Program-made: the position numbers and the translations under genes
Notes under the pieces: model-generated
What the model was told of the DNA's origin: nothing
Seen by the model: only the letters and a program-made list of their open reading frames with translations
The model's database searches: none
Part shown: positions 1-8,042 of the stretch, one piece after another
Numbering within the stretch: position 1 is the stretch's first letter
Layout: every line of letters begins with the position of its first letter
Assembly: GCA_038248955.1 (NCBI GenBank)
Contig: JBBRWW010000002.1
Span: 9,495-73,494, forward strand
Origin: Lysobacter_K sp038248955
GTDB lineage: Bacteria; Pseudomonadota; Gammaproteobacteria; Xanthomonadales; Xanthomonadaceae
Direction of reading: 5' to 3'
DNA: 64,000 bases

Positions 1-444
1 GGGCGCCAGCACTCGTGGCCGGCGCGTCGCTACTCGGTGATCGCCGGCTTCGTCGAACCCGGTGAATCGCTGGAACAGACGGTGGCGCGCGAAGTCATGG
101 AGGAAACCGGCGTCCGCGTGCGGCGCTGCCGCTACCTGGCCTCACAGCCGTGGCCGTTTCCCGGTGCCTTGATGCTTGGCTTCATCGCCGACGCCGATCC
201 CGATGAGCCACGGGTCGGCGACGAACTTGAGGAGGCGCGCTGGTTCAGCGTCGACGAGGTCCGCGCGGCCCAGGCGCGCGAGGCGCGGATCCTGGCGGGT
301 TCCACCAACGGCGATCCATTGGATGCAGGCGCGGACGATGGTGGCCCGCTGCTGTCGCCGCCCATCTCGATCGCACGTTGGCTGATCGAGCAGTGGCTGG
401 AGGTCGCACAAGGCATCGCGGTGCCCGATACGACGCTGCGCTGA
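1..444 (+). CDS. nudC: NAD(H) diphosphatase (NudC-type Nudix hydrolase), 3' part only
   Basis: This is the C-terminal part of a Nudix hydrolase whose start lies left of the window; the frame is open from base 1. The Nudix box is intact, running from GFVEPGESLEQ through REVMEETGV. It is followed by SQPWPFPGA, which closely matches the SQPWPFP tag that marks the NADH pyrophosphatase subfamily. Members cleave NAD(H) to NMN(H) and AMP and also remove NAD caps from RNA. The zinc-ribbon N-terminal half cannot be seen. Family assignment is firm; which physiological substrate dominates is not visible. Confidence 0.88.
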   Translation, partial: GRQHSWPARRYSVIAGFVEPGESLEQTVAREVMEETGVRVRRCRYLASQPWPFPGALMLGFIADADPDEPRVGDELEEARWFSVDEVRAAQAREARILAGSTNGDPLDAGADDGGPLLSPPISIARWLIEQWLEVAQGIAVPDTTLR

Positions 445-539
445 ACGATCGGCCCGCGCGCGTCGCGGCGGCTGCCTGTCGTCGACGCGCGCTAGAATCG
501 TCGGGCGCGCATGAGCGACGCACGGAGGGAACAGCCGCA

Positions 540-1463
540 ATGTCAGTCACCCTGATCGCCGCCGTCGCTGCACTGGTGCTCGGCCACCTGATGCCCTCGC
601 TGGCGGCGTCGGTACGCCAGTTCGGCTGGTACGCCGACTGGCTGCGCTGGCTTGGCGCGCGGCTGCCCGCGGGCAGCGTCTGGCACGGTCGCTGGGGCAT
701 CGCACTGGCGCTGGTGCCGCCGCTGGTGGTCGTCGGGATGTTCCAGGCCGCGCTGGACAAACCGCTGTTCGGATTGGCCGGATTGCTGTTCGCCATCGCC
801 GTGCTGTTCTACGCCTGGGGGCCCCGCGACCTCGACGTTGACGTGGACGCGATAGCGGATGCCCGTGACGGGGCGTCGCGGCGTGAGGCCGCGGCGCGTC
901 TGTGGCCCGACGGCACCGCGCCGTCCCTCGATGGCGGCGCGTTGGTCGAAGCGGTATTCCGCTGCGCGCAGCGCCGCTGGTTCGGGGTGCTGTTCTGGTT
1001 CCTGCTGCTCGGCCCGCTGGGTGCAGTGCTGTATCGGCTGGCGACGCTGTCGGCCGAGGGCGACACCGCCCGCAACCTGCCGTCGGAAACCACGTCCGGC
1101 GCACGGACCCTGCTGTCGATCCTGGATTGGCCGGTCGCGCAGCTGATGACCCTGGCACTGGCGCTGGTCGGCAATTTCGACACCGTGCTGGGCGCATGGC
1201 GCGATGGCGGTGGCGCGTTATTCAAGCTCGACACCGGATTCCTTGGCGCGGTGGCTCGCGCCAGCGTGCGCGTCGAGCTCGCCGAGGAGGCTGCCGACCA
1301 TGCCGATGAGGAGGCCGAACACCTGGCCAGTGGCGATGGCGCGTCGCCGGCCACGGTCGTCGACATGCCCGAACTGCGCGACGCGATGAGCCTGGTGTGG
1401 CGCAGCCTGCTGGTCTGGCTGGCGGTGCTGGCGTTGTTCGTGATCGCCGGTTTCGTTGGCTGA
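540..1463 (+). CDS. ampE: AmpE-like regulatory membrane protein
   Basis: The 307-residue protein has several hydrophobic segments, notably residues 1-20, about 55-100, 150-180 and the C-terminal end. It resembles AmpE (CobD/AmpE family), an inner-membrane protein linked to AmpG/AmpD signalling of beta-lactamase induction. The start ATG at 540 follows a GGAGGGA ribosome-binding site. A TAGAAT hexamer at 493-498 could be the -10 box. No ampD lies next to it here. The regulatory role is inferred from the family and the sequence shows no catalytic motif. Confidence 0.68.
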   Translation: MSVTLIAAVAALVLGHLMPSLAASVRQFGWYADWLRWLGARLPAGSVWHGRWGIALALVPPLVVVGMFQAALDKPLFGLAGLLFAIAVLFYAWGPRDLDVDVDAIADARDGASRREAAARLWPDGTAPSLDGGALVEAVFRCAQRRWFGVLFWFLLLGPLGAVLYRLATLSAEGDTARNLPSETTSGARTLLSILDWPVAQLMTLALALVGNFDTVLGAWRDGGGALFKLDTGFLGAVARASVRVELAEEAADHADEEAEHLASGDGASPATVVDMPELRDAMSLVWRSLLVWLAVLALFVIAGFVG

Positions 1464-1538
1464 TCTTTCGGTAGTCGCGCCGCGACGCCCCAGCGCGCCA
1501 GGACAAAAGTCCCGCGGCGCAGCGCGCCCGGGACGCTG

Positions 1539-3422
1539 CTAGGCGTCGTCGCCCCGCAATTCCCGCACCCGCGCCTCCAGTTGCCCGGCATTGGCCGTCG
1601 CGCCGTCGAGCGGAGCGTCTGCGATGACCTCGACCCCGGCGCGGAACCGCCGTGGCACGCGCATGCGCGCCAGCCGGCCATCGCGTTGGCTCCACATGCT
1701 CGACCACATGCCACGCAACGCCATCGGGATCACCGCCACCGGCCGCTCGGCGAGGATGCGTTCGACGCCGGACTTGAACGGAGCGATTTCGCCATCGCCG
1801 GTCAGCGCGCCCTCGGGAAAGATGCCGACGATCTCGCCATCGGCGAGCGCGCGGTCAATCTCGTCGAACGCGCGCTGCATCAGCGCCGGGTCTTCCCTGG
1901 CGCCTGCGATGGGGATCGCCTTGGCGGTGCGGAAGATCCAGCGCATCACCGGGATATCGAAGATCCGGTAATACATCACAAAGCGCACCGGCCGCGGGAT
2001 GCTTGCGCTGAGGATCAGCGCGTCCATGTAGCTGACGTGGTTGCATACCACCAGTGCCGCACCTTCGTCGGGGATGTGGTCGATGCCCTGCACGCGCAGC
2101 CGGTACAGCGTGCGCACCAGCACCCAGCTCAGGAACCGCATCAGGAACTCGGGCACGATCGTGAAGATCCAGATCGCGACGCAGGCATTGGCGATCGCCA
2201 ACGCCAGGAACACCTGCGGGATGCTCCAGCCGAGCAGGCGCTGCACGGCAATGCCCAGCCCCGCCGCGAGCACGATGAATGCCGCGTTCTGGATGTTCAT
2301 GCCGGCGATCACGCGCGAAAGCTCACTGCGCGGCGTGCGGCTCTGGATCAGCGCGAACAGCGGCACCACGAAGAAGCCGGCGAACAGGCCGATGCCGAGC
2401 AGGTCGACGATGATCCGCGCGCTGCCGGACTGCTGGATGAAGTCGACCACGCCCAGCCCGGTGAGCGGCGCGAGGCCGCTGCGGGCGAAATACAGGTCGA
2501 GCAGGAAGGCGCTGATCCCGAACGCGCCCAGCGGCACGAGGCCGATCTCGACCGTGCGCGCCGACAGCTTCTCGCACAGCAGCGAACCCACGCCGGTGCC
2601 GATCGAGAACAACGCGAGCGCGAAGATGTACAGCGTCTCGGCGCCGCCGAGGTTGAGGTCGGCGTAGGTCGGCAGCTGCGAGGTCAACACCGTGCCGATG
2701 AACCAGAACCACGACACGCCGAGCACCGCGTTGCGTACCGCCGGTTGCTTCTTCGCCAGGCGCAGCACGGCGATGGATTCGGGGATCGGGTTCCAGTTGA
2801 TCTTCAGTTCGGGTGCGCCGGCTTCGGCGCGTGGGATCGCGCGGCTGACCAGGTTGCCGGTGATCGCCAGCAGCACGACGGCGATTGCTGCAACCGCCGG
2901 GCCGTGCGCGCCGGCGAGCTTGAAGATCAACCCGCCAAAGACCATGCCGACCAGGATCGAGATCGACGTGCCCATCTCGACCAGGCCGTTGCCGCCAGTG
3001 AGTTCACGCGGGTGCAGCACCGAGGGCAGGATCGAATATTTCACCGGTCCGAACAGGGTCGATTGCACGCCCGTCGCGAACAGCGCCACCAGCAGCACGC
3101 CGAGGTTCTGGGTCAGGAAGCCGACCGCCGCGAGCGACATGATCGCAATTTCCATCGCGGTGGTGATGCGGATCAGCTTCGACTTTTCGAGCTTCTCCGC
3201 GATCTGCCCGGCGGTGGCCGAAAACAGGAAATACGGCAGGATGAACAGCGCCGGCGCGAGGTTGGTGTACAGCGTGCGCTGCTCGGGGCTGACGCCGATG
3301 TAGAACAGCAGGCCGATGATCGCCTGGCGGTAGACGTTGTCGTTGAACGCACCCAGCGACTGGGTCAGGAAGAACGGCAGGAAGCGCCGCTGCTTGAGTA
3401 GCTCGTACTGGTTGTGCGCCAT
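1539..3422 (-). CDS. MFS (LplT-like) transporter fused to PlsC-type acyltransferase
   Basis: This is a 627-residue fusion. Residues 1-425 form a 12-helix major-facilitator domain like the lysophospholipid flippase LplT. Residues 435-627 are a 1-acylglycerol-3-phosphate acyltransferase domain with the catalytic NHVSYMD box (H462, D467) and the FPEG box at 535-538. The architecture is that of the LplT-Aas lysophospholipid repair system, but the acyl-ACP synthetase domain of Aas is absent. The likely role is bringing lysophospholipid inward and re-acylating it at the inner membrane. The gene follows purD on the same strand after about 100 bases and may be read through from it. Confidence 0.85.
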   Translation of the reverse strand: MAHNQYELLKQRRFLPFFLTQSLGAFNDNVYRQAIIGLLFYIGVSPEQRTLYTNLAPALFILPYFLFSATAGQIAEKLEKSKLIRITTAMEIAIMSLAAVGFLTQNLGVLLVALFATGVQSTLFGPVKYSILPSVLHPRELTGGNGLVEMGTSISILVGMVFGGLIFKLAGAHGPAVAAIAVVLLAITGNLVSRAIPRAEAGAPELKINWNPIPESIAVLRLAKKQPAVRNAVLGVSWFWFIGTVLTSQLPTYADLNLGGAETLYIFALALFSIGTGVGSLLCEKLSARTVEIGLVPLGAFGISAFLLDLYFARSGLAPLTGLGVVDFIQQSGSARIIVDLLGIGLFAGFFVVPLFALIQSRTPRSELSRVIAGMNIQNAAFIVLAAGLGIAVQRLLGWSIPQVFLALAIANACVAIWIFTIVPEFLMRFLSWVLVRTLYRLRVQGIDHIPDEGAALVVCNHVSYMDALILSASIPRPVRFVMYYRIFDIPVMRWIFRTAKAIPIAGAREDPALMQRAFDEIDRALADGEIVGIFPEGALTGDGEIAPFKSGVERILAERPVAVIPMALRGMWSSMWSQRDGRLARMRVPRRFRAGVEVIADAPLDGATANAGQLEARVRELRGDDA

Positions 3423-3523
3423 GCGCCCCCCTGGGTCTGGCCGGAGCCTAGCAGAGGCCGCGATGTCCCCGCCGCCGCGCTGACCGAGGCGCGGCTACGG
3501 CGGGATCTGCGGCGAACCGTCGG

Positions 3524-4843
3524 TCAGCCGCGTCGGGCGTTGCTGCGTTCGCGCTCGATCGCGCGCCAGCCGATGTCATGGCGGTGGAACTCGCCGTGCC
3601 ATGACACCCCGGCGACCGCTCCGTAGGCCCGTTGCTGGGCGTCGGTGACGGACTCGCCGAGCGCGCAGACGCACAGCACGCGGCCGCCGCTGGTGACGAC
3701 GCTGCCCTGCTCGTCGATGCGCGTGCCGGCATGGAAGATCCTGGTATCAGGCAGTTCCGGCACGTCCCAGCTGTCGATGACGTCGCCCAGCCGCGGCGCG
3801 CCCGGATAGTGTTCGGCGGCCATCACCACGCCGAGCGACGGCCGCGGCTCCCACTGCGCCTGGACACCGGCCAGGCGCCCGTCGATCGCGGCCTCGATCA
3901 GGTCGAGCAGGTCCGACTGCAGCCGCATCATCACCGGCTGCGTCTCGGGGTCGCCAAAGCGGACGTTGAACTCGATCACCTTGGCCCCGCCGTCGGCGTC
4001 GATCATCAGGCCGGCATACAGGAACCCGGTGAACGGCGCGCCGTCGGCCGCCATGCCGCGCACGGTCGGCTCGACGATCTCGCGCATGACCCGCGCGTGC
4101 ACCTCGGCGGTGACCACCGGCGCCGGCGAATACGCGCCCATGCCGCCGGTGTTGGGGCCGGTGTCGCCATCGCCGACGCGCTTGTGGTCCTGGCTGGTGG
4201 CCATCGGCAGCGCAACGCGGCCATCGACGATCGAGATGAAGCTGGCTTCCTCGCCGTCGAGGAACTCCTCGATCACCACGCGCGCGCCGGCCGCGCCGAA
4301 CGCGTTGCCGGCGAGCATGTCGGTGATCGCCGCCTCGGCCTCGGCCAGCGACATCGCCACGATCACGCCCTTGCCCGCGGCGAGGCCGTCGGCCTTGACC
4401 ACGATGCGCTGGTCGACGGCGCCGGCGAGTTTGCCGCGCACGTAGGCGAGCGCCGCCCCGACCTCGGTATGCACGGCGTAGTGCGCGGTCGGGATGCCGT
4501 GGCGGGCGAGGAAGTCCTTGGCGAAGGCCTTGCTGCCTTCGAGCTGCGCGGCGGCCGCGGTCGGTCCAAAGATGCGGTGGCCAGTGGCGCGGAAGCGGTC
4601 GACGATGCCGGCCACCAGCGGGCCCTCGGGGCCCACGACCGTCACCGCCACGCCTTCGCGCTCGACCAGCGCCAGCAGGCCGTCGATATCGCCTGCATCG
4701 ACCACGACATTGCGGCACCGATCCTCGTGCGCGGTGCCCGCATTGCCCGGCGCGACCAATACTTCGCTGATGCGCGGCGACTGCGCGAGCTTCCAGGCCA
4801 GCGCGTGTTCGCGGCCGCCGGAACCGATCACCAGTATTTTCAT
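3524..4843 (-). CDS. purD: phosphoribosylamine-glycine ligase (GAR synthetase)
   Basis: PurD joins phosphoribosylamine and glycine using ATP, the second step of purine synthesis. The 439-residue protein begins MKILVIGSGGREHALAWKL, the standard PurD N-terminus, and continues into an ATP-grasp domain with the signature GFLYAGLMIDADG and the segment EFNVRFGDPETQ. The start is set at 4843 by homology; the reading frame stays open upstream to 4915, but that extension does not look like the family. The TGA of a small upstream ORF overlaps this ATG, and the A of the ATG ends an 11-bp inverted repeat. It lies downstream of purH on the same strand. Confidence 0.97.
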   Translation of the reverse strand: MKILVIGSGGREHALAWKLAQSPRISEVLVAPGNAGTAHEDRCRNVVVDAGDIDGLLALVEREGVAVTVVGPEGPLVAGIVDRFRATGHRIFGPTAAAAQLEGSKAFAKDFLARHGIPTAHYAVHTEVGAALAYVRGKLAGAVDQRIVVKADGLAAGKGVIVAMSLAEAEAAITDMLAGNAFGAAGARVVIEEFLDGEEASFISIVDGRVALPMATSQDHKRVGDGDTGPNTGGMGAYSPAPVVTAEVHARVMREIVEPTVRGMAADGAPFTGFLYAGLMIDADGGAKVIEFNVRFGDPETQPVMMRLQSDLLDLIEAAIDGRLAGVQAQWEPRPSLGVVMAAEHYPGAPRLGDVIDSWDVPELPDTRIFHAGTRIDEQGSVVTSGGRVLCVCALGESVTDAQQRAYGAVAGVSWHGEFHRHDIGWRAIERERSNARRG

Positions 4844-4998
4844 GTCAGAGACGCCTTGAGGAGTGACAAAGCTGCTGCGATGCATATGAAGGCGCTTCTT
4901 CCAAGCGTCAACCAATATCTAAGGCGCTCGTTCTGTTCGGTCGTCTCTGACAGATGACCTTTCCAGTTCATCTTCTTGAGCTTGCGGTTGTACTTCAC
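4840..4998 (-). CDS. possible small ORF coupled to purD
   Basis: This is an open frame of 52 codons from a GTG at 4998, or 43 codons from an ATG at 4971. Its TGA overlaps the purD ATG (ATGA), the usual sign of translational coupling. The predicted product has a basic N-terminus and a hydrophobic stretch (FICIAAALSLL) near the C-terminus. Codon use is unlike the neighbours, with AGA, ATA, CTT and TTG in a high-GC genome. No family was recognised. It may be a real small membrane peptide, a leader peptide, or chance openness in an inserted AT-richer element; the last is at least as likely. Confidence 0.25.
   Translation of the reverse strand: MKYNRKLKKMNWKGHLSETTEQNERLRYWLTLGRSAFICIAAALSLLKASLT
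4843..4952. repeat. 110-bp element bounded by 11-bp perfect inverted repeats
   Basis: TGTCAGAGACG at 4843-4853 is the exact reverse complement of CGTCTCTGACA at 4942-4952. The 88 bases between are visibly AT-richer than the flanking purH and purD genes and contain AAGGCGCT twice, about 40 bases apart. The outer edge of one arm falls on the first base of the purD start codon. No target-site duplication is evident. It could be a MITE-like insertion, or in the mRNA an 11-bp helix closing a structured loop just before purD. Confidence 0.5.
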
Positions 4999-5066
4999 GA
5001 GTGGTGCTCCAGCTGGAAACTCCCGGTCAGTTTGAAAGTTCGCAGGAAGGGGTCAACGGCGGGGCA

Positions 5067-6665
5067 TCAGTGGCGGAAATGGCGGATCCCCGTGAACACC
5101 ATCGCCAGGCCATGTTCGTCGGCGGCGGCGATCACCTCGGCATCGCGCATCGAACCGCCGGGCTGGATCACGGCCTGGATGCCGGCGGCGGCGGCGGCAT
5201 CGATGCCATCGCGGAACGGGAAGAACGCGTCGCTCGCCATCACCGAACCGGGCACCACCAGCCCGGCTTCCTCGGCCTTGAGCGCGGCGATCCTGGCGCT
5301 CACGATCCGGCTCATCTGGCCGGCGCCGATGCCGATGCTGCGGTGGTCGCGCGCATAGACGATCGCGTTGGATTTCACGTACTTGGCGATGCGCCAGGCA
5401 AACAGGAGGTCGTCGATCTCGGCCGGCGTGGGCGCGCGCTTCGTCACCACCTTCAGTTCGTCGCGCGTCACCTCGCGCAGGTCGCTGGTCTGCATCAGCA
5501 GTCCCGAACCCACGCGCTTGAGGTCGAAGTGGTTGCGACCTTCACCGTGCGGGATGCACAGCACGCGCACGTTGGCCTTCCTGCGTGCGTACTCGAGCGC
5601 GCCGTCGTCGAACTCGGGCGCGATCAGTACCTCGACGAACTGGCGGTCGAGGATCGCTTTCGCGGCCGGCGCGTCGAGCCGGGTGTTGAACGCGATGATG
5701 CCGCCAAACGCCGAGGTCGGGTCGGTCGCATAGGCGAGCTCGTACGCATCGCCGCAGGCCTCGCCCTCGGCGACGCCGCAGGGGTTGGCGTGCTTCACGA
5801 TCACGCAGGCCGGGCGGGTGAACTGGCGCACGCATTCCCAGGCGGCGTCGGCGTCGGCGAGGTTGTTGTAGCTCAGCTCCTTGCCTTGCAGCTGGGTGAA
5901 GGTGGCCAACGTGCCGGGCACCGGATGAAGGTCGCGATAGAACGCGCCGTGCTGGTGCGGGTTTTCGCCGTAGCGCAGGTCCATGACCTTGACGAAGTGG
6001 CTGTTCGACTGCGCGGGAAACAACTGCCGGGCCAGTGGCTGCGCCGGGTCGTCGCCGAGCGACGACAGGTGGTTGCTGATCGCGGCATCGTATTGGGCGA
6101 CGCGGTTGAACGCGGCGATCGCCAGCTGGAAGCGCGTCGCCGCCGACAGGGCGCCGTCGCTGGCCGCCAGTTCGTCGAGCAGCGCCGGGTACTGGGACGG
6201 ATCGGTCGCGACCGCGACGCGGGCGAAGTTCTTGGCCGCGGACCTCAACATCGCCGGGCCGCCGATGTCGATGTTCTCGACGACGTCGTCGAAGCTGCTG
6301 TCGGGGTTCGCGGCGACCTGCTCGAACGGATACAGGTTCAGCACCAGCAGGTCGATCGCGGCGATGCCGTGCTGCGCCATCACGGCGTCATCGACGCCGG
6401 CGCGGCCGAGCAGGCCGCCGTGCACGATCGGGTGCAGGGTCTTGACCCGGCCGTCCATCATTTCCGGAAACCCGGTCACGTCCGACACGTCCCGCACCGG
6501 CAGGCCGGCGTCGCGGATCGCCTTGGCGGTACCGCCGGTGGACAGCAGCTCGACGCCGCGCGATGCGAGTGCGCGCGCCAGTTCGACCAGGCCGGTCTTG
6601 TCGGAGACGGACAGCAGCGCCCGGCGGATGGGCACGGGTGGGCCGGGCAGGCGATCAGGAGTCAT
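5067..6665 (-). CDS. purH: bifunctional AICAR transformylase/IMP cyclohydrolase
   Basis: PurH performs the last two steps of IMP synthesis: formylation of AICAR with 10-formyl-THF, then ring closure. The protein has 532 residues, close to the 529 of E. coli. The cyclohydrolase domain is at the N-terminus (RRALLSVSDKTGLVELARAL; STGGTAKAIRDAG). The transformylase domain follows, with LRYGENPHQ, KELSYNNLADADAAWE and the ending GMVFTGIRHFRH-like tail. The start at 6665 is 29 bases from a perfect TATAAT. purD follows 223 bases downstream, interrupted by the inverted-repeat element. Confidence 0.98.
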   Translation of the reverse strand: MTPDRLPGPPVPIRRALLSVSDKTGLVELARALASRGVELLSTGGTAKAIRDAGLPVRDVSDVTGFPEMMDGRVKTLHPIVHGGLLGRAGVDDAVMAQHGIAAIDLLVLNLYPFEQVAANPDSSFDDVVENIDIGGPAMLRSAAKNFARVAVATDPSQYPALLDELAASDGALSAATRFQLAIAAFNRVAQYDAAISNHLSSLGDDPAQPLARQLFPAQSNSHFVKVMDLRYGENPHQHGAFYRDLHPVPGTLATFTQLQGKELSYNNLADADAAWECVRQFTRPACVIVKHANPCGVAEGEACGDAYELAYATDPTSAFGGIIAFNTRLDAPAAKAILDRQFVEVLIAPEFDDGALEYARRKANVRVLCIPHGEGRNHFDLKRVGSGLLMQTSDLREVTRDELKVVTKRAPTPAEIDDLLFAWRIAKYVKSNAIVYARDHRSIGIGAGQMSRIVSARIAALKAEEAGLVVPGSVMASDAFFPFRDGIDAAAAAGIQAVIQPGGSMRDAEVIAAADEHGLAMVFTGIRHFRH

Positions 6666-6694
6666 GCGAATGGAGGGCAGCAGGTGGGCTGCGG

Positions 6695-6700
6695 ATTATA
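6695..6700 (-). promoter_or_regulatory. -10 box upstream of purH
   Basis: On the minus strand a perfect TATAAT lies between fis and purH, 29 bases before the purH start codon. No convincing -35 box is present at the expected spacing (CGGCCT), so a weak or activator-dependent promoter is inferred. Confidence 0.5.
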
Positions 6701-6749
6701 GCGGGCGGGTTCGCGACAGGCCGCCGGGGGCAGCCGGTGGTGCGCGGCG

Positions 6750-7022
6750 TCAGGCCAGGCCGTAGTCGCGCAGTTTCTTGCGCAGCGTCGCGCGATGGAT
6801 GCCGAGCATGGTCGCGGCGCGGCTCTGGTTGCCTTCGCAGTGCTTGAGCACCTCGGAGAACAGCGGGATCTCGAGTTCGCGCAGCGCGATCTCGTACAGG
6901 TCATCGGTGCCGCAACCGTCGAGATCACCCAGGAAGCGCCGGATCGACGTGGCCACGTGCTCGCGCAATGGCACCCTCGGGCCGGGTTTGGGAGCGTCGT
7001 TGCGGTCGGCTGCGGCGTTCAA
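6750..7022 (-). CDS. fis: DNA-binding protein Fis
   Basis: This 90-residue protein ends in the Fis helix-turn-helix (NQSRAATMLGIHRATLRKKL), the NtrC/Fis-type DNA-binding fold. Fis is a nucleoid protein that bends DNA and activates rRNA promoters. The N-terminal 20 residues are variable, as is usual for the family. The start is a TTG at 7022, chosen because AGAGGGGGG sits at good spacing before it and no ATG or GTG fits. It lies between the zinc-ribbon gene and purH, an arrangement familiar from Xanthomonadaceae rather than the dusB-fis pairing of enterics. Confidence 0.9.
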   Translation of the reverse strand: MNAAADRNDAPKPGPRVPLREHVATSIRRFLGDLDGCGTDDLYEIALRELEIPLFSEVLKHCEGNQSRAATMLGIHRATLRKKLRDYGLA

Positions 7023-7147
7023 TGCGATCCCCCCCCTCTGGCGTCCGCCGGCAGGCGCGGGGCTCGCGACGGGAGCGGGAGTCTAGCGCGCGTTCGTCGC
7101 GCACGGCAACGCGACCCGAAGCCGGACGTTGTCCGTTCGGACACTGG

Positions 7148-8008
7148 TCACAGAAAGTCGAACGTGAATGCCACCACGCGTGGCGTCGGTTCGCGAAGTT
7201 GAAGTCGCACGGTGGCGGTCTGCCCTGGCGCGAGCAGAGCGTCGGCATGGGCGCCGGCCTTGCGATACTCGACGGGCGCGAACGCGCGCGCGCCCACCTG
7301 GCGGCCTTCGACATCCGACAGGCTCAGCAATAACGTCGGCCACGGTTGTGGCCAGCGCGCGTCATTGCGGAAATTCGCCTCGACCGCGAGCGCGCCGGGC
7401 GTCGAGGGGCTGGGCTGTACGCTGCGCTGGAGCATCGTGAATGCCTGCGGTTCCCGCCATGGCCGGAGTTCGCACGACAGCGCGCCGCACACGCGTTCCA
7501 GCGCGGGTCGCCAGCGCCCGTCGGCAGCGAGTTCGTGGCGCTGCGCCAGCAACAATTGCAGCACCAGCACGAGCGCCAGCGCGAAGCTCGCGGCATACCA
7601 CGGCCAGGCGATGCGGCGCCGGGGTGCGGCGGTATTTCCGCGCACGAAACTCGGAGTGCGGCGACTGCGTCCGCCGCGGGACGCCGATGGCAGCGCTTCC
7701 CCTGCGGCGGGCACGGTACTGTCACCACCGCGCGCGACCGGCTTCGCCTCGGCGGGTGGGCGATCCGGCGTCGCCGATTCGTCCGTCGAGATGGGTGGCG
7801 ACGCGTCGATGGTTGCCGGCCCGGTCCCGCTATCGCCTGCGGGTGGCCCGGGCTTGGCGCTGTCGACAGCGTCGCGCTGGGTCGCGGAGTCCGGAGGCGC
7901 GACGTGCAACGCGCCCTCGCAGCGCGGGCAGCGCTGCTCGGTGCCGGTGCCGGTGCTTGAGGCGATCAGCGCGACGACATAGCCGCAATGCGGGCAGGGC
8001 ATGAACAT
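7148..8008 (-). CDS. zinc-ribbon, single-pass membrane protein (DUF3426 type)
   Basis: This 286-residue protein opens with a zinc ribbon (CPHCGYVV ... CPRCEGAL, two CxxC pairs within the first 30 residues). A long low-complexity linker rich in Ala, Pro and Ser follows, then one transmembrane helix near residues 133-155, then a C-terminal domain of about 120 residues. This is the MJ0042 zinc-ribbon plus DUF3426 architecture, whose function is unknown. It sits between prmA and fis, 34 bases downstream of prmA, and is probably cotranscribed with it. An alternative ATG lies two codons further in. Confidence 0.8.
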   Translation of the reverse strand: MFMPCPHCGYVVALIASSTGTGTEQRCPRCEGALHVAPPDSATQRDAVDSAKPGPPAGDSGTGPATIDASPPISTDESATPDRPPAEAKPVARGGDSTVPAAGEALPSASRGGRSRRTPSFVRGNTAAPRRRIAWPWYAASFALALVLVLQLLLAQRHELAADGRWRPALERVCGALSCELRPWREPQAFTMLQRSVQPSPSTPGALAVEANFRNDARWPQPWPTLLLSLSDVEGRQVGARAFAPVEYRKAGAHADALLAPGQTATVRLQLREPTPRVVAFTFDFL

Positions 8009-8042
8009 GGCCGCTATTCAAGCATGCGCAGGGCCATCACGG

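Noticed and set aside
1581..3401. 606-codon plus-strand open frame
   Set aside because: Antisense to the MFS-acyltransferase gene; low-complexity Arg/Glu/His content.
4844..4915. N-terminal extension of purD
   Set aside because: The extra 24 residues lie inside the inverted-repeat element and do not match PurD.
5001..6701. 566-codon plus-strand open frame
   Set aside because: Antisense to purH and without recognisable domains.
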